From: an uncultured Actinomycetes bacterium
Lineage (GTDB): Bacteria; Actinomycetota; Acidimicrobiia; Acidimicrobiales; RAAP-2
Assembly: GCA_903871335.1 (NCBI GenBank)
Contig: CAIQGE010000011.1
Location: 1 to 34,252 of the forward strand
Direction of reading: 5' to 3'
Length of the DNA: 34,252 nt
Below the pieces are notes generated by a model. That model made no database searches. It saw only the letters and a list, made by a program, of their open reading frames with translations, and was not told where the DNA came from. Position 1 is the stretch's first letter, and each line of letters opens with the position of its first letter. The position numbers were made by a program, and so were the translations under genes. Positions 7,092 to 14,894 of the stretch are shown piece after piece.

Positions 7092-7910
7092 GTGTCTGAG
7101 CGTCCTCTTCGCCTCGCAACGATCGACGGCTACGCGGTTGAAGGCGGGTTTGATCACGGAGACGCACCGGCGACTTGTTACTCCGCGGCTATTCAACTCG
7201 GCCACATCGAAGGCCCGAAAAGCGAGGAGAACCTCTTCACGCAGTTGGGCCCGGTCATCTCCCTCGTCCCCGAGATTGGCCTAGACGGAATTGCCCTGAC
7301 TGTCGAGTGGGCGCGCTTGGAGCCGCGAGTGGATCAGGTGAACGAGGCGGCGTACGAGACCTACGCCGAGGCGCTGCGTCACGCGCGGTCGCTCGGTCTG
7401 TTCTGTTCGGTCGTGTTAGTGGATTCCGCGTGGCCGTCGTGGCTCGGTCCCGAAGCCTGGCTGCTGCCCTGGACGTTCGAGCGGCTGACGACCCACGCTC
7501 GTCGCGTACGAGAACGTCTGGACGGTCTTGTTGACAATGTCGTGCCGTTCGCGCACGCCGAGGAACTTGTTCGAGGTGGTTTCAACGACGGTTCGCGGCC
7601 GCCGTGGCGCCGCCGCGCGACGGCAGACGGCGCGGCCGCGCGAGATCAATTGGAGCGCCTCGTTCGTCGCTGCGCTGACGATAACGTTCTCGGCCCGTTG
7701 GCCCGACGACGAATCCGCGAACTGCCGGTGACGGGACCGGCGAGTGCACTCGCGACGACGTTGGCGTCGGTGCGAGGCGTCGATGACATCCATTTGCGAT
7801 CGCTCGTGCGAGGAAGTGGTCCGACCGCATCAGCCGCCGGCATGGTGGCGTGGCGTGAGGAGCGTTGGCAGGTGGTCCTGGGTGACGACGTCCGTGAGGC
7901 TCTCGCCTAG
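7092..7910 (+). CDS. divergent, shortened GH1-like (beta-glucosidase fold) protein
   Basis: The 272-residue protein follows the N-terminal half of glycoside hydrolase family 1: an opening like A-T-x-x-Y-x-x-E-G-G, then ELGLDGIALTVEWARLEP-type helix and strand (GIALTVEWARLEP), a VNEAAYETYAEAL helix, and a WTFERLTTHARRVRERL helix leading to VVPFAHAEELV, where GH1 enzymes have the acid/base T-x-N-E-P strand. GH1 enzymes are about 450 residues long; here the second half, including the usual nucleophile motif T-E-N-G, is missing. Catalysis on a normal GH1 route is therefore doubtful. Starts at 7086 or 7092 (both GTG) are possible; neither has a separated ribosome site. It overlaps the DedA gene tail to tail by four bases. 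The GH1 relationship rests on motif order and is moderately sure. Confidence 0.7.
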   Translation: MSERPLRLATIDGYAVEGGFDHGDAPATCYSAAIQLGHIEGPKSEENLFTQLGPVISLVPEIGLDGIALTVEWARLEPRVDQVNEAAYETYAEALRHARSLGLFCSVVLVDSAWPSWLGPEAWLLPWTFERLTTHARRVRERLDGLVDNVVPFAHAEELVRGGFNDGSRPPWRRRATADGAAARDQLERLVRRCADDNVLGPLARRRIRELPVTGPASALATTLASVRGVDDIHLRSLVRGSGPTASAAGMVAWREERWQVVLGDDVREALA

Positions 7911-7913
7911 GAC
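7890..7913. terminator. weak hairpin at a convergent gene junction
   Basis: GTCC-gtg-AGGC-tctc-GCCT-a-GGAC forms an eight-pair stem with an internal loop, spanning both stop codons of the convergent genes ending at 7910 and 7907. There is no T-run. Confidence 0.4.
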
Positions 7914-8590
7914 GCGTTCGGATCGCCCGTATCAAAGTCGGGGTGTTCAGCCAACCACGCGGCCTCTTCAGCTTGCTCTTTTTTCTTGCTTCGAAAGTGT
8001 CGCCACACGAAGAACGTCACGACCAGGGCGAGCAAGATCAGTCCACCCACGGACGCGTAGTGCTCGACCTTCGCCAGTGCGCTGCCGGCGAGGTAGCCGA
8101 GCAGGGTGAAGCCAATTCCCCAGACCAATCCTCCCGCGGCGTTGGCCACAAAAAAGCGCCGGTAGTGCATCTTGCTCATTCCGGCGAGGCCCGGCATCAC
8201 GGCACGAAGGAAAGCGGTGAAGCGACCGATAAAGACGTAGCGCGGTCCTTGTTTTTGTAGGTTTTCGAGCGCCCGTTCGAGCGCGACGCGGCGGTGGCGG
8301 ATGACCGGGAATCCGAGTATCCGATGTCCGTATCGTTCTCCCACGAAGTAGCCAACGGAGTCCCCAATGATCGCCGCGACAACCACGATGCCGCACAGCA
8401 CGAAGATGTTGACGTGTCCGCGGCTGGCGACGGCGCCGCCGACGAGGACTGCGGTCTCTCCCGGGAGAATGAACCCCAAGAAGATCGCCGCCTCGCCAAA
8501 GACCAGGGCGAAAATAACGACGTAAACGAACGTCGGGCTGAGTTTTTGGATTTCGTTTAAGACCCAGGTAAGAATCGCCGCGGTTTGCAT
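7907..8590 (-). CDS. DedA family (SNARE-associated/VTT) membrane protein
   Basis: The 227-residue protein has the DedA/VTT layout. It opens with an amphipathic N-terminus, then the ALVFGEAAIFLGFILPGE re-entrant motif (conserved E and P-G-E, residues ~33-46) and GDSVGYFVGERYG. After a central basic loop comes FIGRFTAFLRAVMPGLAGMSKM, the conserved F-x-R-(x)n-R-x-x-x-x-x-x-x-G signature, followed by two C-terminal helices. DedA proteins act in the cytoplasmic membrane as proton-linked or lipid-scrambling transporters, for example of undecaprenyl phosphate in some members. The ATG at 8590 is used; a GTG lies one codon earlier. The C-terminal tail is Lys/Glu-rich and cytoplasmic. It is divergent from the DoxX-Rieske gene. 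Confidence 0.92.
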   Translation of the reverse strand: MQTAAILTWVLNEIQKLSPTFVYVVIFALVFGEAAIFLGFILPGETAVLVGGAVASRGHVNIFVLCGIVVVAAIIGDSVGYFVGERYGHRILGFPVIRHRRVALERALENLQKQGPRYVFIGRFTAFLRAVMPGLAGMSKMHYRRFFVANAAGGLVWGIGFTLLGYLAGSALAKVEHYASVGGLILLALVVTFFVWRHFRSKKKEQAEEAAWLAEHPDFDTGDPNAS

Positions 8591-8633
8591 CACTCCATTG
8601 TTGTCGCTCCCACGGGCACGTGACGCGACTACC

Positions 8634-8639
8634 TAGAGT
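8634..8639 (+). promoter_or_regulatory. putative -10 box of the DoxX-Rieske gene
   Basis: TAGAGT lies 19 nt before the ATG at 8659, followed by the ribosome site AAAGGA (8647-8652). No good -35 box is seen. Confidence 0.3.
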
Positions 8640-8658
8640 GAACGTGAAAGGACTTCTC

Positions 8659-9840
8659 ATGCCTGCACCCAAGCCCACCAGCACGCCCTTTATCGACACG
8701 GTGAGCCCGCCGCCTCGTGCGGCGTCGCTCAGCGACTGGGCCCTGCTGCCGTTACGTCTCTTCTTGGGCGTCACGTTCTTGTACGCCGGGATTCAGAAGT
8801 TTTCCAATCCACACTTTTTTGACGCAAAGGACCCGTCCTCGATTCAAGCCCAGTTCCAGGGCTCCGTGCGCGTCAGTCCCATCGGCTCGCTGCTCGCGCA
8901 CTTTTCGGGTGCCGCGCTCACGATTGGCATCATCATCGCCGTGGCCGAGATTGCCATTGGTCTCGGGACGCTCGTGGGACTCTTGAGCAGGGTCGCGGCT
9001 ATTGGCGGCGCCATTTTGAGCTTCACGCTGTTTCTCACCGTCTCGTTCCACTCGACGCCGTATTTCACGGGCGCGGACATTGTTTTCTTTTTCGCCTGGA
9101 TGCCCATGATCGTGGCCGCCCCCTCGATGCGTCTGTCGCTGGACGGGTACATCAAGCGCCGCGCGACGCGAGAGTTCGGTGCCCCCGATCCGTCGGTGGT
9201 GGCCGTCACCTTTGCGCAGGTTCAGTCCGTGTGCGGCGCGTACAAGAAGGGCGCGTGCAGCGCCCGCGGCGATGGCAAGTGTGTGCCGCACGGCTGTCCC
9301 TTTCTCGACGACGTACCCAACGTGACCGAAGAAGTGGGCGCACGAGTTGATCGTCGAACCGCATTGCTCACCGCGACGTCGGCCGGAATTGCGGCGGGTA
9401 CATCGATCCTGCTTGCGGGCGCCGCCGTCGGTGCCGGTCAAGTCGCCAAGAACAACGCCCAGGGTGGCACTACCCATTTGACCGTTGGTTCGACAACGAC
9501 GACGCCGGGAGCAACAACGACGCCGGGGACGAGTGGACTCAGTCTCGGACCGGCGTCCAGCATCAAGGTGAATTCATCGGCCACGTTCACTATCCCGAGT
9601 TCTGGCGACCCGGGACTCGTGATCCGCACCGCGGAGAACACGTTCGTCGGCTACGACGCAACGTGCACTCACGCCGGTTGTCCAGTGAATTATTCCCCCG
9701 GACAAAATCGCATCATGTGTCCGTGCCACGGCTCGCAGTTCGATGCGGCGACGGGTCAAGTTCTCCAGGGACCAGCCACGACGGGGCTGACGGTGCTGAA
9801 CATCGTCGAAGGCGCGAACGGCGACCTCTACTTGCAGTAG
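8659..9840 (+). CDS. DoxX / Cys-cluster / Tat-like / Rieske fusion protein
   Basis: One 393-residue frame joins four parts. Residues ~26-165 are a four-helix DoxX (DoxD-like) membrane domain (LRLFLGVTFLYAGIQKF). Residues 192-213 carry a cysteine cluster C-x7-C-x7-C-x4-C. Residues 230-262 look like a twin-arginine signal or internal anchor (VDRRTALLTATSAG then a hydrophobic stretch). A Thr/Pro-rich linker (about 276-293) leads to a Rieske domain with both iron-sulfur motifs: C336-T-H338 and C354-P-C-H357, plus the disulfide cysteines 341 and 356. The likely role is electron transfer between quinol or an unknown donor and an extracytoplasmic acceptor; DoxD is a thiosulfate:quinone oxidoreductase subunit in archaea. 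Start 8659 has AAAGGA at good spacing. The reaction is unknown. The Tat step would need the TatA system encoded nearby. Confidence 0.88.
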   Translation: MPAPKPTSTPFIDTVSPPPRAASLSDWALLPLRLFLGVTFLYAGIQKFSNPHFFDAKDPSSIQAQFQGSVRVSPIGSLLAHFSGAALTIGIIIAVAEIAIGLGTLVGLLSRVAAIGGAILSFTLFLTVSFHSTPYFTGADIVFFFAWMPMIVAAPSMRLSLDGYIKRRATREFGAPDPSVVAVTFAQVQSVCGAYKKGACSARGDGKCVPHGCPFLDDVPNVTEEVGARVDRRTALLTATSAGIAAGTSILLAGAAVGAGQVAKNNAQGGTTHLTVGSTTTTPGATTTPGTSGLSLGPASSIKVNSSATFTIPSSGDPGLVIRTAENTFVGYDATCTHAGCPVNYSPGQNRIMCPCHGSQFDAATGQVLQGPATTGLTVLNIVEGANGDLYLQ

Positions 9841-9843
9841 GTC
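9823..9843. terminator. hairpin at the convergent junction after the Rieske gene
   Basis: GAC-ct-CTACT-tgc-AGTAG-GTC forms an eight-pair stem that includes the last codons and stop of the DoxX-Rieske gene and reaches the stop of the convergent hydrolase (9843). A palindrome GGTCTAGACC (9840-9849) overlaps it. It could end transcripts from both sides. Confidence 0.45.
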
Positions 9844-10901
9844 TAGACCACTCGTCGCAGTGGCGGATGTTGCTCGAGGCGCCAGCGTTCGTTGAGGACA
9901 TCGTTATAGGCCATCCCCGAAGGCACATGAGTCAGCAGGTCGCACATGCCACTCGGACGCGCCAACATCCACGAATGCCCGCCGGGTACCCACTGCACGG
10001 TGGTGTTCGCGGCTCGTTCGAAAGCGGCGGCGGCCGACGACGTGACCACCCGGTCAAAACAACCCCACGCGGCGTAGATCGGCACGTCGGCTCGAGCTAC
10101 GTGGCGAACGCTTTCGGTGAGATCGAGATGCATCAGCATGGTCGCCACCGGCGCGGAATGCGCGACGGTCTTGAAATTGCTCGACAGATCGGGAATGAGT
10201 GCACGAATGGTCGTGAACATGTGTCCGATCATGAGGTCGGGCGTGTCGAGCGCGATGGCGGATGCGAGGTCGACCATGGGCGCGACATCCGGGAGGACCG
10301 TTCCGACCAAACGCGCGGGTAGGCCGTGTCGTTCTTGCCACTCGGGAGTGGCGACTCCGTCGCGATAGATAACGCCCAACACGTCACGCACGTGGCGCGA
10401 GGCGTAGTCAATAGCGACCGCTCCACCCATCGAATGTCCGAGTAACACGAATTTCTCAATGCCCAACTCTTGACGCACGATGTCGATGTGGTCGCTCAGC
10501 GCGTTAATGGAGACAGCACCCCAATCCAAGGGGGCCGAGCCACCGAATCCGGGCAGAGAAGGATTGACCACGCGCCAACCGAGGCGTTGCGCCAACCGAA
10601 GAGATTCGCGAGCGTACATGGAGCCCCCGGCGAAGTAGCCGTGGATGTTGATGGCCCAAATCGGAGGGGTGCCGGGACCGCTCGGACCATGGGCGTCGTC
10701 GTTGTCCGTCACGCGGTAGCGAAACACGCGACCGTGGAGATCCAAGTTGACAACACGCCAACCAATCTCGATGTCAGGTTCTTCGTGGCGTCTCGTCACG
10801 GTGCGAGCGACCATCTGACCCCGGCGGGTCATTTCCTTCGCAATGGACCGCGACGCCACATCGACGGCCTGACGCCAGGGGGTGAGTGCGAAAGTTTCCA
10901 T
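9843..10901 (-). CDS. alpha/beta hydrolase
   Basis: The 352-residue protein has a helical N-terminal region of about 75 residues and then an alpha/beta-hydrolase core. It has an oxyanion region INIHGYFAGGS, the nucleophile elbow GHSMGG (Ser157), a late acidic residue in WGCFDRVV and a catalytic His in PGGHSWML, so the full triad is visible. There is no signal peptide. It resembles esterase/lipase-type hydrolases of actinobacteria; no specific substrate can be named. The ATG at 10901 has no strong ribosome site, so a leaderless or weakly initiated start is possible. It is divergent from the SCO6745-family gene 72 bp away and convergent with the DoxX-Rieske gene, two bases apart. Confidence 0.88.
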   Translation of the reverse strand: METFALTPWRQAVDVASRSIAKEMTRRGQMVARTVTRRHEEPDIEIGWRVVNLDLHGRVFRYRVTDNDDAHGPSGPGTPPIWAINIHGYFAGGSMYARESLRLAQRLGWRVVNPSLPGFGGSAPLDWGAVSINALSDHIDIVRQELGIEKFVLLGHSMGGAVAIDYASRHVRDVLGVIYRDGVATPEWQERHGLPARLVGTVLPDVAPMVDLASAIALDTPDLMIGHMFTTIRALIPDLSSNFKTVAHSAPVATMLMHLDLTESVRHVARADVPIYAAWGCFDRVVTSSAAAAFERAANTTVQWVPGGHSWMLARPSGMCDLLTHVPSGMAYNDVLNERWRLEQHPPLRRVV

Positions 10902-10961
10902 AGATCGCGCGAACGCAGACCAACGTTACTGAGAGTGGCGCGTCAATTGTCGGACAGGCTC

Positions 10962-10967
10962 TAATCT
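10962..10967 (+). promoter_or_regulatory. leaderless -10 box, TAATCT
   Basis: TAATCT is followed by six bases and then the GTG at 10974, which has no ribosome site. This is the clearest example of the recurrent TANNNT-6 nt-start layout. Confidence 0.65.
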
Positions 10968-10973
10968 GCGCTG

Positions 10974-11726
10974 GTGACTACTTATCTCGTCGAAACCAAC
11001 GTCGCTGGTCCGATTCAGACCCTCGGCATGTCCTATTACTTCGATTCGAACACCGCGGAGCTCGCGGCGGGGATGGGACTGAACGTTTTTGAGTTCTACG
11101 GTCTCGGCCGCGCGGGCGTGTTGGGTGATGTCGATGCAGACACCGTGACCGAGGCTTTCTATTTCTTTCACGACAACGCCATTGACATGTTGTGGACTCG
11201 ATCACGGGAGAAGGGCGATATCGAGGTCGTCGTCCCCGCTCACCTCGAGGCGGCCTATCAGTATGCCGAGCGGACCTTCGCCGGTATCGACGACGCCACG
11301 TTACGTGCGTACGCTGACGCCGCTCGCATCGTGATCGACGCCGTGCCCGGTGGTCGCTACTCGCTGTTTGATGGCTACCGCGCGGCAGAGGTTCCCGCGT
11401 CGCCGGTGCGCGCCGCCTACCTCGCCACCATCCTTCTGCGAGAGTTGCGTGGCGGCGTGCACATTGATTCGGTGAAGGCCGTCGAGATCGCAGCGGCGCA
11501 CGCGTGCTACGCGACGAACGCCACCATCTTCAAGTTGCACGGCTACTCCGAGGATGACGCGCCGACTCCGAGTGAGGAACTCACGGAGGCCATGCAGCGC
11601 GCCGAGACCATGACGACGACGCAAATGGCCGTGTACCTCGAAGTGCTCAGCGCCGAACAGTTGAGTGCTTTTGAAGCGGGTGTGAACGCCATGGCCGCCG
11701 CGCAGGCCGCTGGCGGTGCCGCGTAG
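10974..11726 (+). CDS. SCO6745 family protein
   Basis: The 250-residue, all-helical protein has the opening typical of the actinobacterial SCO6745 family (GMSYYFDSNTAELAAGMGL, residues ~17-35), followed by a glycine-rich turn and several Ala-rich helices. The family is described as helix-turn-helix-like, but its biochemical role is not established. There is no signal or membrane segment. The GTG start is chosen because it is exactly 6 nt after a TAATCT -10 box and no ribosome site exists; the transcript is probably leaderless. Two bases separate its stop from the next gene, which in turn overlaps an FAD oxidoreductase, so the three form one transcription unit. Confidence 0.85.
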   Translation: MTTYLVETNVAGPIQTLGMSYYFDSNTAELAAGMGLNVFEFYGLGRAGVLGDVDADTVTEAFYFFHDNAIDMLWTRSREKGDIEVVVPAHLEAAYQYAERTFAGIDDATLRAYADAARIVIDAVPGGRYSLFDGYRAAEVPASPVRAAYLATILLRELRGGVHIDSVKAVEIAAAHACYATNATIFKLHGYSEDDAPTPSEELTEAMQRAETMTTTQMAVYLEVLSAEQLSAFEAGVNAMAAAQAAGGAA

Positions 11727-11728
11727 GC

Positions 11729-12241
11729 GTGCGGAGTCACGCTTCCATTCCTCCACAACTCGTTCGACACGGACGTCCGCTGTTCCTATCGACACTGGTC
11801 ATCTCGACGACGGCGTTGTCCGCGTGGACCATTTTTCTTGAGTGGAAACTGCCGAGAACCTACGTCGCCGAACATTGGCGTTTGGCGTGGGTGGGATTGG
11901 ACGCTGTACAGGTGCTCGCTCTGTTCACTCTGATCTGGGCGGCGTGGAAACGTCGCATGGTTTTCGCGTTCATCGCGGTCGCCACGGCCACGATGTTTCT
12001 CATCGACGCGTGGTTTGACGTCACAACGGCACGAAGCGGTGACTTTCGCCAATCGGTTCTGGAGGCGTTCATCGTCGAACTGCCCGCGGCACTCGTCCTG
12101 TACCGCACGGCGTGGGTCGTCATTCGCCGAGCGCAACGTTCCTGGTACGTCGCCGCATTCGGCACGACGGCGCCCAGTTTGTGGCGTCTTGAAGTTCCGA
12201 GCGTCGATCCCGTCATTGCTCCTTCGTCCGACCGTGAGTAA
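11729..12241 (+). CDS. small integral membrane protein of unknown function
   Basis: The 170-residue product has four predicted membrane helices, near residues 19-37, 51-70, 76-93 and 107-128, with Trp-rich boundaries (SAWTIFLEW, FTLIWAAW). Helix 3 ends in the conserved-looking LIDAWFDVTTA. I recognise this as a hypothetical type common in actinobacteria but can give no function. The GTG at 11729 comes two bases after the SCO6745 stop. Its own stop lies inside the first codons of the FAD oxidoreductase (GTGAGTAA), so translation of the three genes is linked. Confidence 0.8.
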   Translation: MRSHASIPPQLVRHGRPLFLSTLVISTTALSAWTIFLEWKLPRTYVAEHWRLAWVGLDAVQVLALFTLIWAAWKRRMVFAFIAVATATMFLIDAWFDVTTARSGDFRQSVLEAFIVELPAALVLYRTAWVVIRRAQRSWYVAAFGTTAPSLWRLEVPSVDPVIAPSSDRE

Positions 12242-13472
12242 CGGCGTGAATTCCTATGACGTGATCATCGTGGGCGCCGGACTGGCGGGTCTGCGGGCCG
12301 CGCAAGTTCTGCAGCGACCGGGGCTGCACGTGGGTCTGCTCGACGCGGCAGCTCAGGTGGGAGGCCGTGTCGCTACGGACGTCGTGGACGGTTTTGTCAT
12401 CGACCGCGGCTTTCAAATCATCAACACGGCCTATCCCGAACTTCGCGCCGCGGTCGACCTCGCAACATTGTCGTTGGCGCCCTTCGAGCGCGGAGTGGTC
12501 CTTCGGCACCACGGAGCGGACCACGTGGTTCGTGACCCGAGGCAAGATCCTCGAAGCATCGCGACAACGCTTCGCGCATTTCCCGGCAACGCGCAGGATC
12601 TTCTTCGCGCGGGTCGCCTGATCACCCGGGTGTCGCGACCCAGCGTCACACATCTCGAAACGGCGCCCGACGTGTCGACCATCGACGCCTTGCGGGAACT
12701 GGGGTTTACCTCGAGGGTGATCGAGGAATTGTGGCGGCCGTTCTTGTCGGGTGTTCTTCTACGTGATGACCTCGCAACGTCCTGGCGCTTCACGTCGTTA
12801 GCGTTGCGAAGTTTCGTTCGAGGGACACTGGGTGTGCCCGCTCAGGGTGTGCGTGCCCTGCCCCAATTGATGGCCTCGTCACTGGCCAATGTGGACATCC
12901 ATCTATCCACGCGTGTGCGATCGGTGAGTGCGCATGCCGTGCGGAGCGACGATGCATCATTCAGCGCCAAGGTGGTCATTGTGGCCACTGAGGCGGCGGC
13001 AGCGCGGGGCTTGATCCCGGGGATATCGGCGCCAGAGGAGAACGGGGTGACGACGTCGTGGTTTGCGACGCCTTCGCTCAACGGAACTCCGATCCTGCGT
13101 CTTGATCTGGACGGACGTCGAACGACGAACATGGTGGACATGTCGGCGGCCTCGCCTGCGTACGCACCACCAGGTTCGTCACTCATTGCCGCGAGCTACA
13201 ACGGTGCACGTCGGGTCGAGGATGAACACCGAGTTGCCGAGGACGTGGCGCGCCTCTACGGTCTCGCGACCGCGGACGTACAGCTCATTGTGAGGAACGA
13301 GATCCCACACGCGCTGCCTGATCTACGTCCACCCCTCTCGCTACGACGTGACCTTTCCATTGATGGTGTCCTTGTCGCGGGCGACTGGACGGAAACGCCG
13401 TCGATTCAAGGTGCGCTCGTGAGCGGTCGTCGCGCCGCTCGTCGCGCTCTGTCGCTAGTGGGCGAGTCGTAA
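12234..13472 (+). CDS. FAD-dependent amine oxidase / phytoene desaturase-like oxidoreductase
   Basis: The 412-residue protein begins with the dinucleotide fold DVIIVGAGLAGLRAAQVL, a ribose-binding acidic residue in GLLDAAAQVGGRV and the downstream GGR motif of the NAD(P)-binding-8/amine oxidase group. Near the C-terminus the FAD motif GVLVAGDWTETPSIQGALVS is intact. The family oxidises or desaturates amines, terpenoids or other lipophilic substrates; the precise one is unknown. The start used is the GTG at 12234, which overlaps the stop of the membrane protein gene by eight bases; a GTG at 12246 is an alternative. Its 3' end overlaps the convergent ogt gene by 18 bp. Confidence 0.88.
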   Translation: MSNGVNSYDVIIVGAGLAGLRAAQVLQRPGLHVGLLDAAAQVGGRVATDVVDGFVIDRGFQIINTAYPELRAAVDLATLSLAPFERGVVLRHHGADHVVRDPRQDPRSIATTLRAFPGNAQDLLRAGRLITRVSRPSVTHLETAPDVSTIDALRELGFTSRVIEELWRPFLSGVLLRDDLATSWRFTSLALRSFVRGTLGVPAQGVRALPQLMASSLANVDIHLSTRVRSVSAHAVRSDDASFSAKVVIVATEAAAARGLIPGISAPEENGVTTSWFATPSLNGTPILRLDLDGRRTTNMVDMSAASPAYAPPGSSLIAASYNGARRVEDEHRVAEDVARLYGLATADVQLIVRNEIPHALPDLRPPLSLRRDLSIDGVLVAGDWTETPSIQGALVSGRRAARRALSLVGES

Positions 13473-13958
13473 GGGCTCAGCGAGATCGACACCGCGGGTG
13501 TCGGCGTCTTCGAGGCGCAGCAAGAACGTCTTCACGTCGAGACCGCCGCCGTAACCACCGAGACCGTTCACGGCGATGACGCGATGGCACGGAACGAAAA
13601 TGGGCCACGGATTTCGACCATTGGCGTTCCCGACGGCCCGGTACGCGTGCGGCCGTCCGACCGCAATGGCAATTTCGGCGTACGACCTCACTTCGCCGTA
13701 GGGAATCGCGGTCAGGGCGAGCCACACGTCGTGTTGAAAAGGTGTTCCTCGCAAGTGCAAGTCCACCGAAAACGTCGTCCGCTCCTTTGCGAAGTATTCG
13801 GTGAGCTGCGTCGCCGCTTCGCTGAGAGCTCGTGGAGCGACAGACGTCGTCGGGCGCACGCGATCGTTCGGCATATGGACTTCGGTGATGCCGTCGGCGT
13901 CGCCCTCGACGACCCACGGGCCAATGGCCGAAGGAACGAGTATCCGCGCGGTGTCCAC
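13455..13958 (-). CDS. ogt: methylated-DNA--protein-cysteine S-methyltransferase
   Basis: The 167-residue suicide repair protein moves alkyl groups from O6-alkylguanine to its own cysteine. It shows the active-site motif FVPCHRVI with Cys124, the DNA-binding helix IPYGEVRSYAEIA (residues 85-97), the arginine-finger region RAVGNANGRNP and the C-terminal GLGGYGGGL loop. The length is normal for Ogt/MGMT. The GTG start at 13958 gives the expected N-terminal domain; no ribosome site precedes it, but TAAACC lies 6 nt upstream. The gene is divergent from the epoxide-hydrolase-like gene (47 bp apart) and overlaps the convergent FAD oxidoreductase by 18 bp. The symbol is by family; ada-type regulation is not seen. 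Confidence 0.95.
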   Translation of the reverse strand: MDTARILVPSAIGPWVVEGDADGITEVHMPNDRVRPTTSVAPRALSEAATQLTEYFAKERTTFSVDLHLRGTPFQHDVWLALTAIPYGEVRSYAEIAIAVGRPHAYRAVGNANGRNPWPIFVPCHRVIAVNGLGGYGGGLDVKTFLLRLEDADTRGVDLAEPLRLAH

Positions 13959-13964
13959 GCGCTC

Positions 13965-13970
13965 GGTTTA
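13965..13970 (-). promoter_or_regulatory. possible leaderless -10 box for ogt, TAAACC
   Basis: On the minus strand TAAACC is 6 nt before the GTG at 13958. The last base is C instead of the expected T, so it is a weak match at the recurrent spacing. Confidence 0.35.
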
Positions 13971-13993
13971 GCAGAGTGGCGTCGCGAACGCGC

Positions 13994-13999
13994 TACGTT
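13994..13999 (+). promoter_or_regulatory. leaderless -10 box, TACGTT
   Basis: TACGTT is followed by six bases and the ATG at 14006, with no ribosome site between. It fits the TANNNT-6 nt-start layout. Confidence 0.55.
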
Positions 14000-14005
14000 C
14001 GGGCG

Positions 14006-14839
14006 ATGGACGAGCGTGTGGTGCAACGAGGAGACGTGCGGCTGCGCGTGCGAACGTACGGTGAGGGTGAATCAGTGCTTTTGTTGCACGGGTGGCCCGA
14101 CACGGGTGACGTGTGGAGTGAGGTCGTACCGTTCTTGGTCCACGCCGGGTATCGATGCCTGGTCCCCGACTTGCGCGGGTGCGGACAGTCGTCAAAGCCC
14201 GAGGACGTCGCCGCGTACAAGATGTTCGAACTCGTCGCCGACGTGATGGCCATCATTGATGAACTGGGCGAAGGTCCCGTCGTCCTCGTGGGACACGACT
14301 GGGGGGCCAACGTGGCCTGGGTCACCGCCGCGTACGCCCCCGAGCGCGTATCGCGACTGGCGGCATTCTCGGTGGGGCACCCGACGTCGTTTCGTTCGTC
14401 AGGATTGGAACAGCAGATCAAGAGTTGGTACACCTTGCTATTTGCGCACGAAGGTCTCGGTGAGGCCTTCCTTCGACGACACGACTACGAAGCCATGCGC
14501 ACCTGGCTCGGACATCCTCGGGTGGAAGAAGTGATTACCGAACTGGAACGCGACGGCCAAATGCGAACTCACTTGCTCTGGTACCGCGCGAATATTCCAC
14601 CCGAAGCATTCGTCGCGGATCCTCCGGTGTTACCGCCGATTGCCGTACCCACGCTCGGGGTCTGGTCGACGGGCGACTTCGCTCTCAGCGAACGTCAAAT
14701 GTCGAATTCACGCGACTACTGCACCGCAGGGTTTCATTTCGAACGACTCGAAGGATTCGGGCACTGGCTGCCACTCGAGTCACCGCAGGTCGCTTCGGAT
14801 GTACTGATCAACTTCGTGCGCGCGACCGAAGAACAATGA
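14006..14839 (+). CDS. epoxide hydrolase-like alpha/beta hydrolase
   Basis: The 277-residue protein has the HGWP oxyanion motif (28-31) and the nucleophile elbow GHDWGA with Asp98 rather than Ser, which marks epoxide hydrolases and haloalkane dehalogenases. The acid is probably Asp224 (STGDFAL) and the base His253 (GFGHWLPLE). Tyr142 and Tyr193 in the cap region are candidates for the two epoxide-activating tyrosines, and HGWP favours epoxide hydrolase over dehalogenase. It would open an epoxide to a diol in the cytoplasm. The ATG at 14006 is preferred to the upstream in-frame start at 13976 because a TACGTT box lies 6 nt before it. It is a single gene ahead of the pnt operon. Confidence 0.88.
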   Translation: MDERVVQRGDVRLRVRTYGEGESVLLLHGWPDTGDVWSEVVPFLVHAGYRCLVPDLRGCGQSSKPEDVAAYKMFELVADVMAIIDELGEGPVVLVGHDWGANVAWVTAAYAPERVSRLAAFSVGHPTSFRSSGLEQQIKSWYTLLFAHEGLGEAFLRRHDYEAMRTWLGHPRVEEVITELERDGQMRTHLLWYRANIPPEAFVADPPVLPPIAVPTLGVWSTGDFALSERQMSNSRDYCTAGFHFERLEGFGHWLPLESPQVASDVLINFVRATEEQ

Positions 14840-14863
14840 GACAACGCCACCGTGAATGTCTCA
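14837..14863 (+). terminator. inverted repeat after the epoxide hydrolase-like gene
   Basis: TGAGACA (14837-14843, starting at the stop codon) is complemented by TGTCTCA (14857-14863) around a 13-base loop, followed by six G. It may be a weak terminator or an operator for pnt. Confidence 0.35.
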
Positions 14864-14882
14864 GGGGGGTTTGCGGGGCTGG

Positions 14883-14888
14883 TAGAAC
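14883..14888 (+). promoter_or_regulatory. possible leaderless -10 box for pntAA, TAGAAC
   Basis: TAGAAC is exactly 6 nt before the ATG at 14895. The final C departs from TANNNT, so the match is partial. Confidence 0.4.
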
Positions 14889-14894
14889 TAGGTA

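Noticed and set aside
8588-8598. ATGGAGTGATG just before the DedA start on the minus strand, a possible two-codon upstream frame
   Set aside because: Too short to separate from chance, and it includes the probable GGAG ribosome site.
9488-9532. Short near-repeats of ACGACGCCGGGA type
   Set aside because: They encode the Thr/Pro/Gly linker of the Rieske fusion and are not a CRISPR or mobile-element repeat.
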